Shown one piece after another: positions 51,626 to 60,430 of a stretch of DNA of 64,000 bases; position 1 is the stretch's first letter; every line of letters begins with the position of its first letter. Below the pieces are notes generated by a model. That model was not told where the DNA came from. It did not search any database and saw only the letters and a list, made by a program, of their open reading frames with translations. Made by a program: the position numbers and the translations under genes. This DNA comes from Myxococcales bacterium. GTDB taxonomy: Bacteria; Myxococcota_C; UBA6777. The stretch covers positions 62,001 to 126,000 of the forward strand of contig JACKEL010000014.1 in assembly GCA_020632975.1 (NCBI GenBank), written 5' to 3'.

Positions 51626-52831
51626 TTAGGCGCGTCCTTTGAGCATACCGTGCCAGTAGAGTTGGGGCAGGGCGTAGCGTTTGAGTGCGTACATGCTGAA
51701 GCGTTCGCGGTCTTGTTCGAAGGGGAAGGTCTCCATGATCTTGCCGTCATATCCGAACTCAGCGAGGATAACGCTGTTGTAGCCTGTGACCAAGGGGCAA
51801 GAGGCGTAGCCATCGTAGCTTGCGGGGAGCGCTTTGTCTTCGAAGAACGCGAGGATATTTTGTTCGAGGACGGGGGCTTGTTTGCGGACCGCGGCACCCG
51901 TTTTGGAACAAGGCAAGCTGCTGGCATCACCCAAGCTGAAGACGTTGGGGAACTTCTTGTGTTGCATGGTGTTTTTGTCCACATCGACCCATCCGTCTTT
52001 GTCTGCAAGGACGCTTTTGCGTACAAAGTCGGGTGCGCTTTGGGGGGGCGTCACGTGGATCATGCTGTAGCTGAGGGTTTCGGTTTCGCCCGTGGGGACT
52101 TTGTCTTTCAACACCTCGAAGACAGCTTCTTTTTTGTCAGCGCGGATCTCGATCAGGTTGCGGTTGTAATGGCCGTCGATGTTGCGTTCTTTGGCGAGCT
52201 TGTTGAGGGCTCTTGCGTAGCGAGGGACACCAAAGATGCCAGCACCCGAAGGCGCGTAGATCACATTGATCTGGTCGCGTTTGCCCATCTTGCGGAAGGA
52301 TTCTTCTGCGAGCCACATGATCTTTTGGGGGGCACCTGCGCATTTGATCGCGGTATTGGGAAAGGTAAAGATCGCGTTCCCTGACTGGACTTCTTGGATA
52401 AACTGCCACGTTTTTTCCACGATGTCGTAGCTGTAATTGCTGGTAACGCCGTTCTTTCCGAGACTTTCTTTGAGACCTTTGATGTCACCCCAATTGAGTT
52501 GGATACCAGGAGCAACGATCAGTGCGTCGTATCCGATGGTATCGCCTTTTTTGGTGGTGAGGGTGTTGTTCTCGGGTTGGAAAGCTTCAACGGCATCTTG
52601 GATCCAGTTGACGCCGTCGGGGATCAGGCCTTCCATCTCGCGCTCACTTTCTTCGCGTGAGCAGATACCGCCACCCACCAGGGTCCACAAAGGTTGGTAA
52701 TAATGTTTTGTGGCGGGATCGATCAGAGCAATCTGACCTTCGGAGAGGTGCTTGCGCAGCCTTGCAGCCATGCTGATCCCTGCGGTTCCTGCACCAATAA
52801 TCAAGACTTTGTAGTGTCCTGTTTCTGCCAT
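51626..52831 (-). CDS. sqr: Type II sulfide:quinone oxidoreductase (SQR)
   Basis: A 401-residue FAD enzyme. The dinucleotide-binding motif IIGAGTAG is at residues 11-18, a second loop region lies near IYAPSGAGIFG, and conserved Cys164 (AIKCAGAPQK) and Cys345 (ASCPLVTGY) are the catalytic pair of type II SQR, the mitochondrial-type branch. It oxidises sulfide and passes electrons to quinone at the membrane. There is no transmembrane segment; the C-terminal helices (LYWHGMLKGR) are probably monotopic. AAAGGAGA precedes the ATG at 52831; in-frame codons farther upstream are not family-like. It is divergent from dps. Confidence 0.88.
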   Translation of the reverse strand: MAETGHYKVLIIGAGTAGISMAARLRKHLSEGQIALIDPATKHYYQPLWTLVGGGICSREESEREMEGLIPDGVNWIQDAVEAFQPENNTLTTKKGDTIGYDALIVAPGIQLNWGDIKGLKESLGKNGVTSNYSYDIVEKTWQFIQEVQSGNAIFTFPNTAIKCAGAPQKIMWLAEESFRKMGKRDQINVIYAPSGAGIFGVPRYARALNKLAKERNIDGHYNRNLIEIRADKKEAVFEVLKDKVPTGETETLSYSMIHVTPPQSAPDFVRKSVLADKDGWVDVDKNTMQHKKFPNVFSLGDASSLPCSKTGAAVRKQAPVLEQNILAFFEDKALPASYDGYASCPLVTGYNSVILAEFGYDGKIMETFPFEQDRERFSMYALKRYALPQLYWHGMLKGRA

Positions 52832-53238
52832 GGCTTGGTCTCCTTTATCTTGTGTGATTCTGTGATCAAACAATTTTATGCTGCGTGAGCGTTTGTTGGC
52901 GTGTAAATTCGGGGTCTTTGGAACATACCAAATACACTTTACATTTGCCATACCATGTTATGATGTCGAATCGAACATGCTGTTTTTTCAGGGGAAATGT
53001 TTTTCTTGCCAAAAGAAAGATATCCACCAAGCATCTTTTTGTGACGGGCTTTGAAACAATTTGAAACAGTGATGCAACGAAACAGTGATAAGGAAAAATT
53101 ATCACGGGGTTCCAAAAAATGCATTGGAAAGATGTTTGGGGAGCGGTTACCTTAGTTGAGTCGGAAGAAACCACTTTTTGGTTATACAAGGTTGCATGAC
53201 ATGTGCGGCCGTATGACGCGCAAAGAAAGGAGGCTCTT
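52832..53238. promoter_or_regulatory. AT-rich divergent promoter region between sqr and dps
   Basis: A 407-bp gap with no gene. It contains TTGAAACA at 53051-53058 and again at 53061-53068, a tandem 10 bp apart that matches the pair before the sigma-54 activator gene, and a related GAAACAGTGAT string just after. I checked for a -24/-12 sigma-54 promoter and found no good match. AAAGGAGG before the dps start is a strong ribosome-binding site. Confidence 0.5.
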
Positions 53239-53682
53239 ATGAGCCAAGATAAAGTTCTCGAAGGGTTGCTCGGTTTGATGGCGAACTCTAGCGTCTTTTA
53301 CCAAAAACTCCGAAACTACCACTGGAATGTGCGTGGCGAGAAGTTTTTCGAATTGCACCTCAAGTTTGAAGAGCTTTACAACGAGTGGGCCGCTGTCGTG
53401 GACGAACTTGCCGAGCGCATCTTGATGTTGGGTGGTTCGCCTTTGGGCACACTTACCTCGATCTTAGAGCGAGCGACGTTGAAAGAAGAAAGCGGACGTC
53501 CTGCATCGCGTGAGATGGTCCAACGCTTGAGCGACGATTTAGACGCTCTGCTCAAGCAGATGGAGTCTGTGATCGAGTTGAGCGAAGAAGTCAAAGACCG
53601 TAAGACCACCAACGTCCTTGATGGTATCGGCGATCAACAACGCGTTCATTTGTGGATGTTGCGTTCTTGGCTTGCCAACTAA
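53239..53682 (+). CDS. dps: Dps-family ferritin-like DNA-protection protein
   Basis: A 147-residue four-helix protein. The ferroxidase ligands fit the Dps pattern: His28 and His40 (NYHWNVRG...FFELHLKFEELY), with Asp55 and Glu59 (VVDELAERI). Dps dodecamers oxidise and store iron with peroxide and can coat DNA. The ATG at 53239 follows AAAGGAGG. It is divergent from sqr and may share control through the TTGAAACA repeats. Confidence 0.92.
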   Translation: MSQDKVLEGLLGLMANSSVFYQKLRNYHWNVRGEKFFELHLKFEELYNEWAAVVDELAERILMLGGSPLGTLTSILERATLKEESGRPASREMVQRLSDDLDALLKQMESVIELSEEVKDRKTTNVLDGIGDQQRVHLWMLRSWLAN

Positions 53683-54105
53683 TCCTGCACCTACTTTTTC
53701 TATCCTACCTTTTTCTATCCCTACCTTTCTGCCTCTGTTTTCCTACCGTTTCTCTTTTGTTTTCGATGTTCCTCAATCAACAAAGATATCGAGCGGTTGT
53801 ATTTTCAATGTGCCCGCTCTTTTGTTGTTTTTTTCGGGTGCTATGGCCTTTGGGGAAGAGGTTGAGGGATTTTTTTTGTGCGGGTTCTTGTCTTTTCTAT
53901 AGAAGACGCCACCTTTAATCGCGCGATGCTACCCAAGTACAAACAACCTAAAGAGCAGTGAAGTTGCCCCTTTCTTTTGGGTCCAAGAAAAAGTTCTTGG
54001 CCACGGAGAGAAGGGTGTTTGGCGCGTAGCATGTTTGGTTCAAGACAAACAAGATCCACAACATAAAGAGGTCCGTGTTGTTGAGGATACGGACAGGAGG
54101 CAAAG
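53683..54105. other. 423-bp intergenic region before the TM2 gene
   Basis: The first 100 bp are pyrimidine-rich. A hydrophobic frame (53618-53902) overlaps the dps end and has no ribosome-binding site, so it is not called. An inverted repeat with arms CCAAGAA and TTCTTGG around AAAG at 53983-54000 lies about 105 bp before the TM2 start and could be an operator. Nothing else was seen. Confidence 0.4.
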
Positions 54106-54519
54106 ATGGCACGTTATCGTGACTATGATCCAGATGAGAATGGTGGTCGAGGTCGTGGCCGAGGTCGTGGCCGAGGTCGCGTGTACTACGATGATGCAGA
54201 GACCGAAGAAAGATCTGGCCGTGGTCGTTACGAAGTCGTCCATTACGAAGAAGATCTCCCAGCACCCTACGGCTACGATCCTGACTCGGGCCTGCCTTAT
54301 TCTGATCGCAGCCGCGTTGTCGCGGGTCTTTTGCAGATCTTCTTAGGAAGCTTTGGAGTAGGCCGATTCTACTTGGGTTACAATGGTCTCGGTGTGCTGA
54401 TGATCTTGGCCACGATCTTTACCTTTGGGATCGCGGGTGGGATCTGGGCCTTGATTGATGGCGTGCGGATCTTGATGGGCGAAGTCTACGACGCAGATGG
54501 GCTCCCTCTGCGTCCTTAG
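54106..54519 (+). CDS. TM2-domain membrane protein
   Basis: A 137-residue protein. The N-terminus holds Gly-Arg repeats (residues about 14-26) and an acidic stretch, then two membrane helices: VVAGLLQIFLGSFGVGRFYLGYNGLGVLMI and a second ending in GGIWALIDGVRIL. The G(x)GRFYLG and the Asp after the second helix are the TM2 signature. The function of TM2 proteins is mostly unknown. GGAGG precedes the ATG. It converges with hemB, 9 bp apart. Confidence 0.85.
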   Translation: MARYRDYDPDENGGRGRGRGRGRGRVYYDDAETEERSGRGRYEVVHYEEDLPAPYGYDPDSGLPYSDRSRVVAGLLQIFLGSFGVGRFYLGYNGLGVLMILATIFTFGIAGGIWALIDGVRILMGEVYDADGLPLRP

Positions 54520-54528
54520 TGGGCGGGA

Positions 54529-55530
54529 TCAGCGCTGTAGTAGGCGTGCGATATCTTTGGCAAAGTAAGTCAAGATGATGTCCGCGCCTGCACGTCGAAT
54601 CGCGAGGGTGGTTTCCATCATCGCAGCCTCTTCATTGAGCCAGCCGCGTTCTGCGGCGGCTTTAATCATCGCAAACTCACCACTCACATGATACGCCGCA
54701 ACGGGCAGATCGACGATCTGTCGGATGGCGGAGATGATATCGAGGTAAGCCGCAGCGGGTTTCACCATAACCATATCTGCGCCTTCTTCGACGTCGAGCA
54801 TCACTTCGCGCAAGGCTTCGCGTTGGTTGGCGGGGTCCATCTGGTAGGTCTTTTTGTCTCCTGCGCGGGGGGCAGAGTCGAGGGCATCGCGGAAGGGACC
54901 GTAAAAGGCGGAGGCGTACTTGGCAGAGTAAGCCAAGATCCCGCAGTCGCTGAACCCTTCCGTATCAAGCGCAGCGCGCATCGCACCTACGCGACCGTCC
55001 ATCATGTCGGATGGTGCGACGATATCTGCGCCTGCTTTGGCTTGGGCCACGGCCATCTGTGCAAGGATTTCGAGGGTTGGGTCGTTGAGGATGAAACCAT
55101 TTTCAACGTATCCATCGTGACCATCGCTAGAATAAGGATCCATCGCAACATCCGTGATGATCGCGAGGTCGGGGACAGCGTCTTTGAGGGCTTTGACACA
55201 GCGCAGAAGCAGGCCATCAGGATTCAGCGACTCTGTGGCGCGCTTGTCTTTTTTCTGATCTTCGATCAAAGGAAACAGTGCGATCGCTGGGATGCCGAGT
55301 GCTTGGGCTTCTTTGGCCTCTTTGAGCAATAGATCGATGCTGAATCGAAAACAACCTGGCATGGAGGAGATCGGCTCTTGAACACCATCCCCATCGCGTA
55401 CAAACAAAGGCAGCACAAGCTGATCTGTACTCAAGCGATTCTCGCGTACCATCCTGCGGATCGCGGGGCTACGTCGATTGCGTCGAGGGCGTTGGATTAG
55501 ATCGAAAAAGGCGAGGTTTTCCGTGTTCAT
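54529..55530 (-). CDS. hemB: Porphobilinogen synthase (5-aminolevulinate dehydratase)
   Basis: A 333-residue enzyme that condenses two 5-aminolevulinate molecules in haem synthesis. The Schiff-base lysines are Lys204 (AYSAKYASAFYGPFRDA) and Lys257 (MVMVKPAAAYLD). The metal-site segment at 131-140 (DPYSSDGHDG) carries Asp instead of the Cys triad, so this is the magnesium-type rather than zinc-type enzyme. The ATG at 55530 follows GGAG and gives the family N-terminus. The frame extends further upstream, but that part overlaps the tdk promoter region and is not family-like. Confidence 0.96.
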   Translation of the reverse strand: MNTENLAFFDLIQRPRRNRRSPAIRRMVRENRLSTDQLVLPLFVRDGDGVQEPISSMPGCFRFSIDLLLKEAKEAQALGIPAIALFPLIEDQKKDKRATESLNPDGLLLRCVKALKDAVPDLAIITDVAMDPYSSDGHDGYVENGFILNDPTLEILAQMAVAQAKAGADIVAPSDMMDGRVGAMRAALDTEGFSDCGILAYSAKYASAFYGPFRDALDSAPRAGDKKTYQMDPANQREALREVMLDVEEGADMVMVKPAAAYLDIISAIRQIVDLPVAAYHVSGEFAMIKAAAERGWLNEEAAMMETTLAIRRAGADIILTYFAKDIARLLQR

Positions 55531-55837
55531 ATCGTTCTTTTCTCCGAGGTTGAGAGGCGTCTTCGCGAGAGCCTTGGGATGCAAAAGATGGGCTTTGGTA
55601 CATCTTTTTGTGGACTCTTGTCCAGACTCAACCAGACCACACAAGGGGGAGGGCTCTTTGCTGTGTGAGCGCTCCTTGACCGTGTGAAAACCTAGGGGCA
55701 GGATGGGTGCGTTTTTGTTCTGTGTCTGTTCTGGCGAACTCAACGATTTTTTCGGATACATCAGGGGGTTTTATTTCTGGGGTTTGGGCATTCAATTGTT
55801 GAGGCCAAGGTTTGCTGTGGAAGAGAGGAGCGCGACG

Positions 55838-56431
55838 ATGCACGCACTGCGTAACCAAAGACGAGGCGGACGAATTGAAGTGATCTGTGGTCCCATGTTT
55901 TCAGGGAAAACAGAAGAGATGCTGCGGCGATTGCATCGAGAGCAGATCGCAGGAAGACGGCCGATGGTGATGATCCCACCGCGCGGTCGCTACCAAGACA
56001 AGATCGAGTCTCGACAAGGCGAACACATGTCAGCGATCGCTGCTTCCAATGCGAGTGCTGCTCTCCAGTTGATCAAAGAGCACGAATGGGGCGGCCCTTA
56101 CGCTGTGATCGCTTTTGATGAAGCGCAATGGTTTGAGGATCTTCTCGAAGCATCCGTGGCTTTGGCCAATGCTGGACACCGCGTGATCGTCGCTGGACTG
56201 GATATGGACTACGCAGGACGTCCTTTTCTTCCGATGGCGCTGACGATGTGCGCTGCAGAACAAGTCACCAAGCTCACGGCTGTAGGACGATGTGACTGCG
56301 AAGCTACGCATACTGCTCGTCTTGGAGACGGTGAAGATGAGGGTGGGACGTGGGAACCGATGTGTCGTCTTTGTTGGAAAGATGCTGCAAAAGAAAGCAA
56401 CCCGAGCCGCGTGTTTGATATGGAAACGTAA
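55838..56431 (+). CDS. tdk: Thymidine kinase
   Basis: A 197-residue enzyme of the small thymidine kinase family. The P-loop GPMFSGKT is at 18-25 and FDEAQWF carries the catalytic Glu. GLDMDYAGRPF is the conserved lasso-adjacent segment, and CDCEATHT with a later CRLC provides the zinc site. It salvages thymidine with ATP. The ATG at 55838 follows GAGGAG; an earlier in-frame start would overlap hemB. It is divergent from hemB. Confidence 0.94.
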   Translation: MHALRNQRRGGRIEVICGPMFSGKTEEMLRRLHREQIAGRRPMVMIPPRGRYQDKIESRQGEHMSAIAASNASAALQLIKEHEWGGPYAVIAFDEAQWFEDLLEASVALANAGHRVIVAGLDMDYAGRPFLPMALTMCAAEQVTKLTAVGRCDCEATHTARLGDGEDEGGTWEPMCRLCWKDAAKESNPSRVFDMET

Positions 56432-56564
56432 CGAATATCGGGGGTTAGGGGGCGGTGGCTGAAGTTGACAGGGTGGGGAGGGCGTGTTAGCGTGCCAAGG
56501 CAAGATCCGCAGCCTTGGTGGATGTCTTGTTCCCCTTTGTGCTGCTAAGTTGAGGTTGCAAGCG

Positions 56565-59159
56565 ATGTCGAAACGCGATGATACACGGACACAGCAAAGT
56601 AATCCTTTTGCTGATAACCAAAAACAACCCCAAGAGTCCCAGCCACCACCCCTCGCTGTGGGCGCTGACTTGTTGCGCCGAGTGGACAATCTTTTGGGGC
56701 GAAAGCAGTACGAAGACGACGATGATGATGCAACCTCACGACCCTTCCATGTTCATGTCGGCGACGACGGAACCGTCGATGTCATCGGCTCTGCGCAAGA
56801 TGACGAAGCCACTGTGTATCGCGGACGTCTCCAAGACGTCACACGTCCTCGTGTTGACCTGAAACAAATCCGCCAACAAGCCAGTGTCCCCCAGATCCCG
56901 ATAGACGCAGATTATACCCGCCCCCGTGCGGTGTACCCTCGCAATCCGCTCGATACCTCTGAGGGAGCGGATACAGCGGCTTTTTCGAGCTTGGATGATG
57001 AGGTCGATGCCACGTATTACGGCGGTTATCAGGAAGATATCGAGGATCGCACACAACATATCTCTCCCAAAGAGATCGCTAGCTTTAACCTGCCTTCAAA
57101 GCCCACAGAGCCAACCGAATCGCCCGAACCACCGCTTTTTTACGAAGAAGAAGACTCCAGCGAAACACAACAGGTTTCTGTGATCAAACCTGTCCCAAAC
57201 AAGCCCAGTCGTGAAGACCTCACGCAGACGCTTTTGGAGGATTCGTTTCTGCAGGATGAAAAGGCGCGTGGAAATGCCTTGGCGTTGTCGCTTCCATCGC
57301 TTTCTCGGGAAAGCGGCGAGCAACCTCAAACCTTTGAAGTGGAGAAAACCTCGTCCACTCAAGCGGGGGCCGCACGGCATCTCGAAGAAAATGTAAACAC
57401 CACCATCCCCAAGCTGCAACCGCTCACTGTGGAAGAATCATTTGATCCTTCTTTTGTCAGAGGTCGGGACTCGCTCAAAGCAACTTTGCTGGATGAACCC
57501 AAACCTGTCCTCCATGCGCCCCATACGGCGATCCGCCCCGAACAGCACGGGCACTCTGGGCAGATGCCAAAGCTCCCTCAGATCAAAGCTGTTCCTTCCG
57601 TAGTGAAGGGAGGTTTGGACACAGACGAGAAAGATGTCGATTGGAGCGAAACGGTGATCCGAGCGTCTTCGCTCAAGCCCCACGACTACGAAAGTCATTC
57701 TGGGATCCCTTCTCCACTTCGACCCGCGGCTGCGACCATTACGGATACACCGCGTTCTTCGATCATGGATGGGCCTTTGGCTTTTCCCTCGCCGCCATCT
57801 TCCACAGCACTTCCGTTGCCTGTTCTTCCCACACCGCCGAAAAGCTCGCCACCACCGCCGAAAAGCTCGCCACCACCGTTGAAAAGCTCGCCACCACCGC
57901 CTCCTCCCAAAAAAGAAGCGTTGGAAGCACCGCCTTCTTCATCGTTGGGACAGTCCCTTCCTTTCGCAGCGATGGGGCAAGTGGCTCCGCAGATGTCCGT
58001 GACACGGACTTTTGTAAAAGGTGCGATCCTCCCTCGCAAAAAAGAAGATGGCACGCTTGTTCCTGTTGCACCCGAAGAAAAAGATCGTTACGAGCCATTG
58101 CAGATCTTAGGAGAGGGTGGTGTTGGCCAAGTCTTGTTGGTGCGCGACCATGATATCTTGCGCCTCGCCGCGATGAAGTGCATCAAAGGCTCCAAAAGCG
58201 ATACGACGCTGATGCGCTTTATCGAAGAGATCCGACACACGGGCCAACTTGAGCACCCCAATATCGTCCCGATCCACGACGTCGGGGTGAACGAAGATGG
58301 CCAGTATTACTTCATTATGAAGTATGTCCAAGGCGAAGATCTCAGCATGGTGATCCAAAAACTGCGTGAAGGTGATCCCGAATATCACAAGCGTTACACG
58401 TTTGAACGCAGAGCCCGTATCTTCTTGGAGATCGTCGAAGCGATCCGTTTTGCACACAACAAAGGGATCATCCATCGCGATCTAAAACCCGGTAACATCC
58501 GCATCGGAGAGTTTGGTGAGGTCGCGGTGATGGACTGGGGCTTGAGCAAGGTGTTGAAACACAAAGAGGGCGGCACCATCAGCATGAATGTGAATGTCCT
58601 CAGTTCGCTCGATCTCGCGGACCAACGGCTTTTTGAAACACGCCAAGGTATCCTTGTGGGGACACCCGCTTATATGTCGCCTGAACAAGCCTATGGTCGG
58701 CATGATTCGATGGATCAGCGCAGCGATATCTATAGCTTGGGCGTGCTGTTTTATGAGTTCGTCACGCTGATGCATCCTTTCGAGCGGTACAGCAGTTTGG
58801 AGTCGCTTCTTCAGGCAATCACACAAACAGATCCTCCCCCTGCTTGGTCTTTGACACATCCCGCCCAAGGCCGTGTCCCCCGTGAGTTGGGCTTTATGAT
58901 CTCCAAGGCGATGGCGCGTGAAGTCGAAGATCGCTACCAAAGTTTAGAGCCTTGGGCGAAAGAGCTGGAGGCATACCTCGACGCACGCAGTGGTGTGTAC
59001 TGCACATCGACCTTCATCAAACGCGGGGTCCAAGGCTACACCCACTTGCTCGATAGCCACCGTGTGATCGGCGTAACGCTGATCTGTCTTGTTGTTTTGT
59101 CGAGCGTGTTTGGAAGCGTGCAGTTTGTGCGCTGGCTGGTTTCTTTGATGGCTTCATAG
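56565..59159 (+). CDS. Membrane Ser/Thr protein kinase with long disordered N-terminus
   Basis: An 864-residue kinase. Residues 1 to about 500 are acidic and Pro/Ser-rich; a short Pro-rich repeat near 423-450 comes from a 21-bp DNA repeat. The kinase domain at about 508-790 has GEGGVGQV, ATP-binding Lys538, the catalytic loop HRDLKPGN with Asp639, and Asp657 in DWG, the variant typical of bacterial Pkn kinases; GTPAYMSPEQA follows. One transmembrane helix near the C-terminus (about 838-860) puts the kinase domain on the cytoplasmic side. The long N-terminus may be a phosphorylation or docking region. The start is the ATG at 56565. Confidence 0.9.
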   Translation: MSKRDDTRTQQSNPFADNQKQPQESQPPPLAVGADLLRRVDNLLGRKQYEDDDDDATSRPFHVHVGDDGTVDVIGSAQDDEATVYRGRLQDVTRPRVDLKQIRQQASVPQIPIDADYTRPRAVYPRNPLDTSEGADTAAFSSLDDEVDATYYGGYQEDIEDRTQHISPKEIASFNLPSKPTEPTESPEPPLFYEEEDSSETQQVSVIKPVPNKPSREDLTQTLLEDSFLQDEKARGNALALSLPSLSRESGEQPQTFEVEKTSSTQAGAARHLEENVNTTIPKLQPLTVEESFDPSFVRGRDSLKATLLDEPKPVLHAPHTAIRPEQHGHSGQMPKLPQIKAVPSVVKGGLDTDEKDVDWSETVIRASSLKPHDYESHSGIPSPLRPAAATITDTPRSSIMDGPLAFPSPPSSTALPLPVLPTPPKSSPPPPKSSPPPLKSSPPPPPPKKEALEAPPSSSLGQSLPFAAMGQVAPQMSVTRTFVKGAILPRKKEDGTLVPVAPEEKDRYEPLQILGEGGVGQVLLVRDHDILRLAAMKCIKGSKSDTTLMRFIEEIRHTGQLEHPNIVPIHDVGVNEDGQYYFIMKYVQGEDLSMVIQKLREGDPEYHKRYTFERRARIFLEIVEAIRFAHNKGIIHRDLKPGNIRIGEFGEVAVMDWGLSKVLKHKEGGTISMNVNVLSSLDLADQRLFETRQGILVGTPAYMSPEQAYGRHDSMDQRSDIYSLGVLFYEFVTLMHPFERYSSLESLLQAITQTDPPPAWSLTHPAQGRVPRELGFMISKAMAREVEDRYQSLEPWAKELEAYLDARSGVYCTSTFIKRGVQGYTHLLDSHRVIGVTLICLVVLSSVFGSVQFVRWLVSLMAS
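57833..57904 (+). repeat. 21-bp tandem repeat coding a Pro-Ser-Lys stretch
   Basis: About three copies of a 21-bp unit (AAAAGCTCGCC followed by ACCACCGCCG, with one GTTG variant) encode the heptad KSSPPPP in the kinase N-terminus. Copy number could vary without shifting frame. Confidence 0.85.
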
Positions 59160-59249
59160 GAAGCGAACTTTGTCTTGGTGCCCTAGGCTCTAGGCTTTGG
59201 GGTGGGATGTACTTGGGGTCTTTGGCACTGTTGCTTCTTTTGGGCTCTC

Positions 59250-59615
59250 TTAGGCTGCGACGGCTTGAGTGGGTGGGGTATGGCGTAACATGTAGAAGGC
59301 TTGCGGGATCACCAACCAAAATCCAGAGATCGGCATCAGGAAAGCGCCCACACAACCGAGTGCAAGCAAACTGTATGCAAACCCCCTTGGTGTCGCACGC
59401 ATCGACAACACCAGTTGTCCCCACATCATCATCGCAAAGCCCGCAAACAAAAACCAAAAGATCGCCCTGCGATCCATGTGTGGGTCCACAGCATGGAAAA
59501 AGCCTGCTTTGGCGATGGCTGCGAGCGGAGCAAAGCCCATCACAAGGCCCAAAGCATTGTGGATCAGTCCCGTTGCAATCAAGAGATAGGCACTCAATCG
59601 CGTTTGTTTTGTCAT
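59250..59615 (-). CDS. Small four-helix membrane protein (DUF6463-like) under TetR control
   Basis: A 121-residue protein with four predicted transmembrane helices (about residues 8-30, 48-68, 75-92 and 95-112). The pattern resembles small DUF6463-type proteins. Its ATG overlaps the tetR stop, so the two are cotranscribed and coupled. The role is unknown; coupling to a TetR gene suggests response to a small molecule. Confidence 0.72.
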   Translation of the reverse strand: MTKQTRLSAYLLIATGLIHNALGLVMGFAPLAAIAKAGFFHAVDPHMDRRAIFWFLFAGFAMMMWGQLVLSMRATPRGFAYSLLALGCVGAFLMPISGFWLVIPQAFYMLRHTPPTQAVAA

Positions 59616-60202
59616 GTTCTTGGTTTCCTTCTTTTTTTGGGGGCGCTTGATCCTGCCCCATCTATCGAAGAAGAGGGTGACATCAACAACAAAAGAAGAT
59701 CCTCTCCCAGCCGCTGAAACTTCGGTAGGGTGGCACTTTCCCCTCGATAAACGTATCCGAGAAAAGCCATATAACTGATCTCCGCACGACGCCTCGACTC
59801 TTCTTCCACAAAACCTGCTTGCTGAAACAGTTCACATAGATAAGCCAGTCGTTTTTGCTCTACCGCGTGGACTCTCGCCTCAACCTCTTCGTCTTGCTTG
59901 GCCCAAGAGAAGATCCCTGACTCGCCCGTGACACCGATCTTTTCGAGTTCTTCGAACAGGCGTCGCAAACAATCCTGTGGCGTGCTCTCTTCGCTCGACA
60001 ACCTGATAAGCTCGTCTGTTCCTCGTTCCCAGTACGACAACAACTGCCACAAAAGGTCTGTGCGATCCTTAAAGTGCCAGTAAAAGCTACCTTTGCTGAC
60101 ACCAAGATCCCGCGCCAAGGCTTCGATCTTGATCGCGGATGGACCCCCTACTTCAAGTTGTTTGCGAGCTGCTGTGAGCCAGTCCAACGGGCTAAGACGC
60201 AT
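59612..60202 (-). CDS. TetR-family repressor
   Basis: A 196-residue regulator. The N-terminal HTH (IKIEALARDLGVSKGSFYWHFKDRTDLLWQLL, about residues 24-56) is classic TetR; the C-terminal ligand domain is variable. AAAGGA precedes the ATG. Two palindromes sit just upstream and flank a good promoter, so the gene probably represses its own two-gene operon. The ligand is unknown. Confidence 0.92.
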   Translation of the reverse strand: MRLSPLDWLTAARKQLEVGGPSAIKIEALARDLGVSKGSFYWHFKDRTDLLWQLLSYWERGTDELIRLSSEESTPQDCLRRLFEELEKIGVTGESGIFSWAKQDEEVEARVHAVEQKRLAYLCELFQQAGFVEEESRRRAEISYMAFLGYVYRGESATLPKFQRLGEDLLLLLMSPSSSIDGAGSSAPKKRRKPRT

Positions 60203-60215
60203 CTTTTGATCCTTT

Positions 60216-60282
60216 CCATACGGTTGCGTATGGAGAGAGAAATAGACGCAGCTTTGCCATTTGTCAATACGGTTGCGTATGG
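60216..60282 (-). promoter_or_regulatory. TetR operators and promoter of the tetR operon
   Basis: Two near-identical palindromes: CCATACG-GTTG-CGTATGG at 60216-60233 and CAATACG-GTTG-CGTATGG at 60265-60282, centres 49 bp apart. Between and partly under them, on the minus strand, is TTGACA (60267-60262) and TATTTC (60244-60239) with an exact 17-base spacer. The distal operator overlaps the -35 box, and the proximal one lies just downstream of the expected start site. Confidence 0.82.
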
Positions 60283-60430
60283 TTTTTAGAAGGGGGCAGA
60301 TCTGGGGTCGATTCCATGGAGGATTCAGTCAGGCTTCACGGTTTTTTCACTTTTGGGGCGTAGTCTGCAAAAAAGGAATGGGAGAGCAGAGAGACACTTT
60401 GCTTATCTTTTTTTGCTTGAGGAGTGCGTG

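Noticed and set aside
53139..53185. Possible sigma-54 promoter before dps
   Set aside because: The GG and GC elements near TTGGTTATAC are separated by 12 bases instead of 10.
53618..53902. 94-residue hydrophobic frame after dps
   Set aside because: It starts inside dps, has no ribosome-binding site and is mostly Phe/Pro/Leu from pyrimidine-rich DNA.
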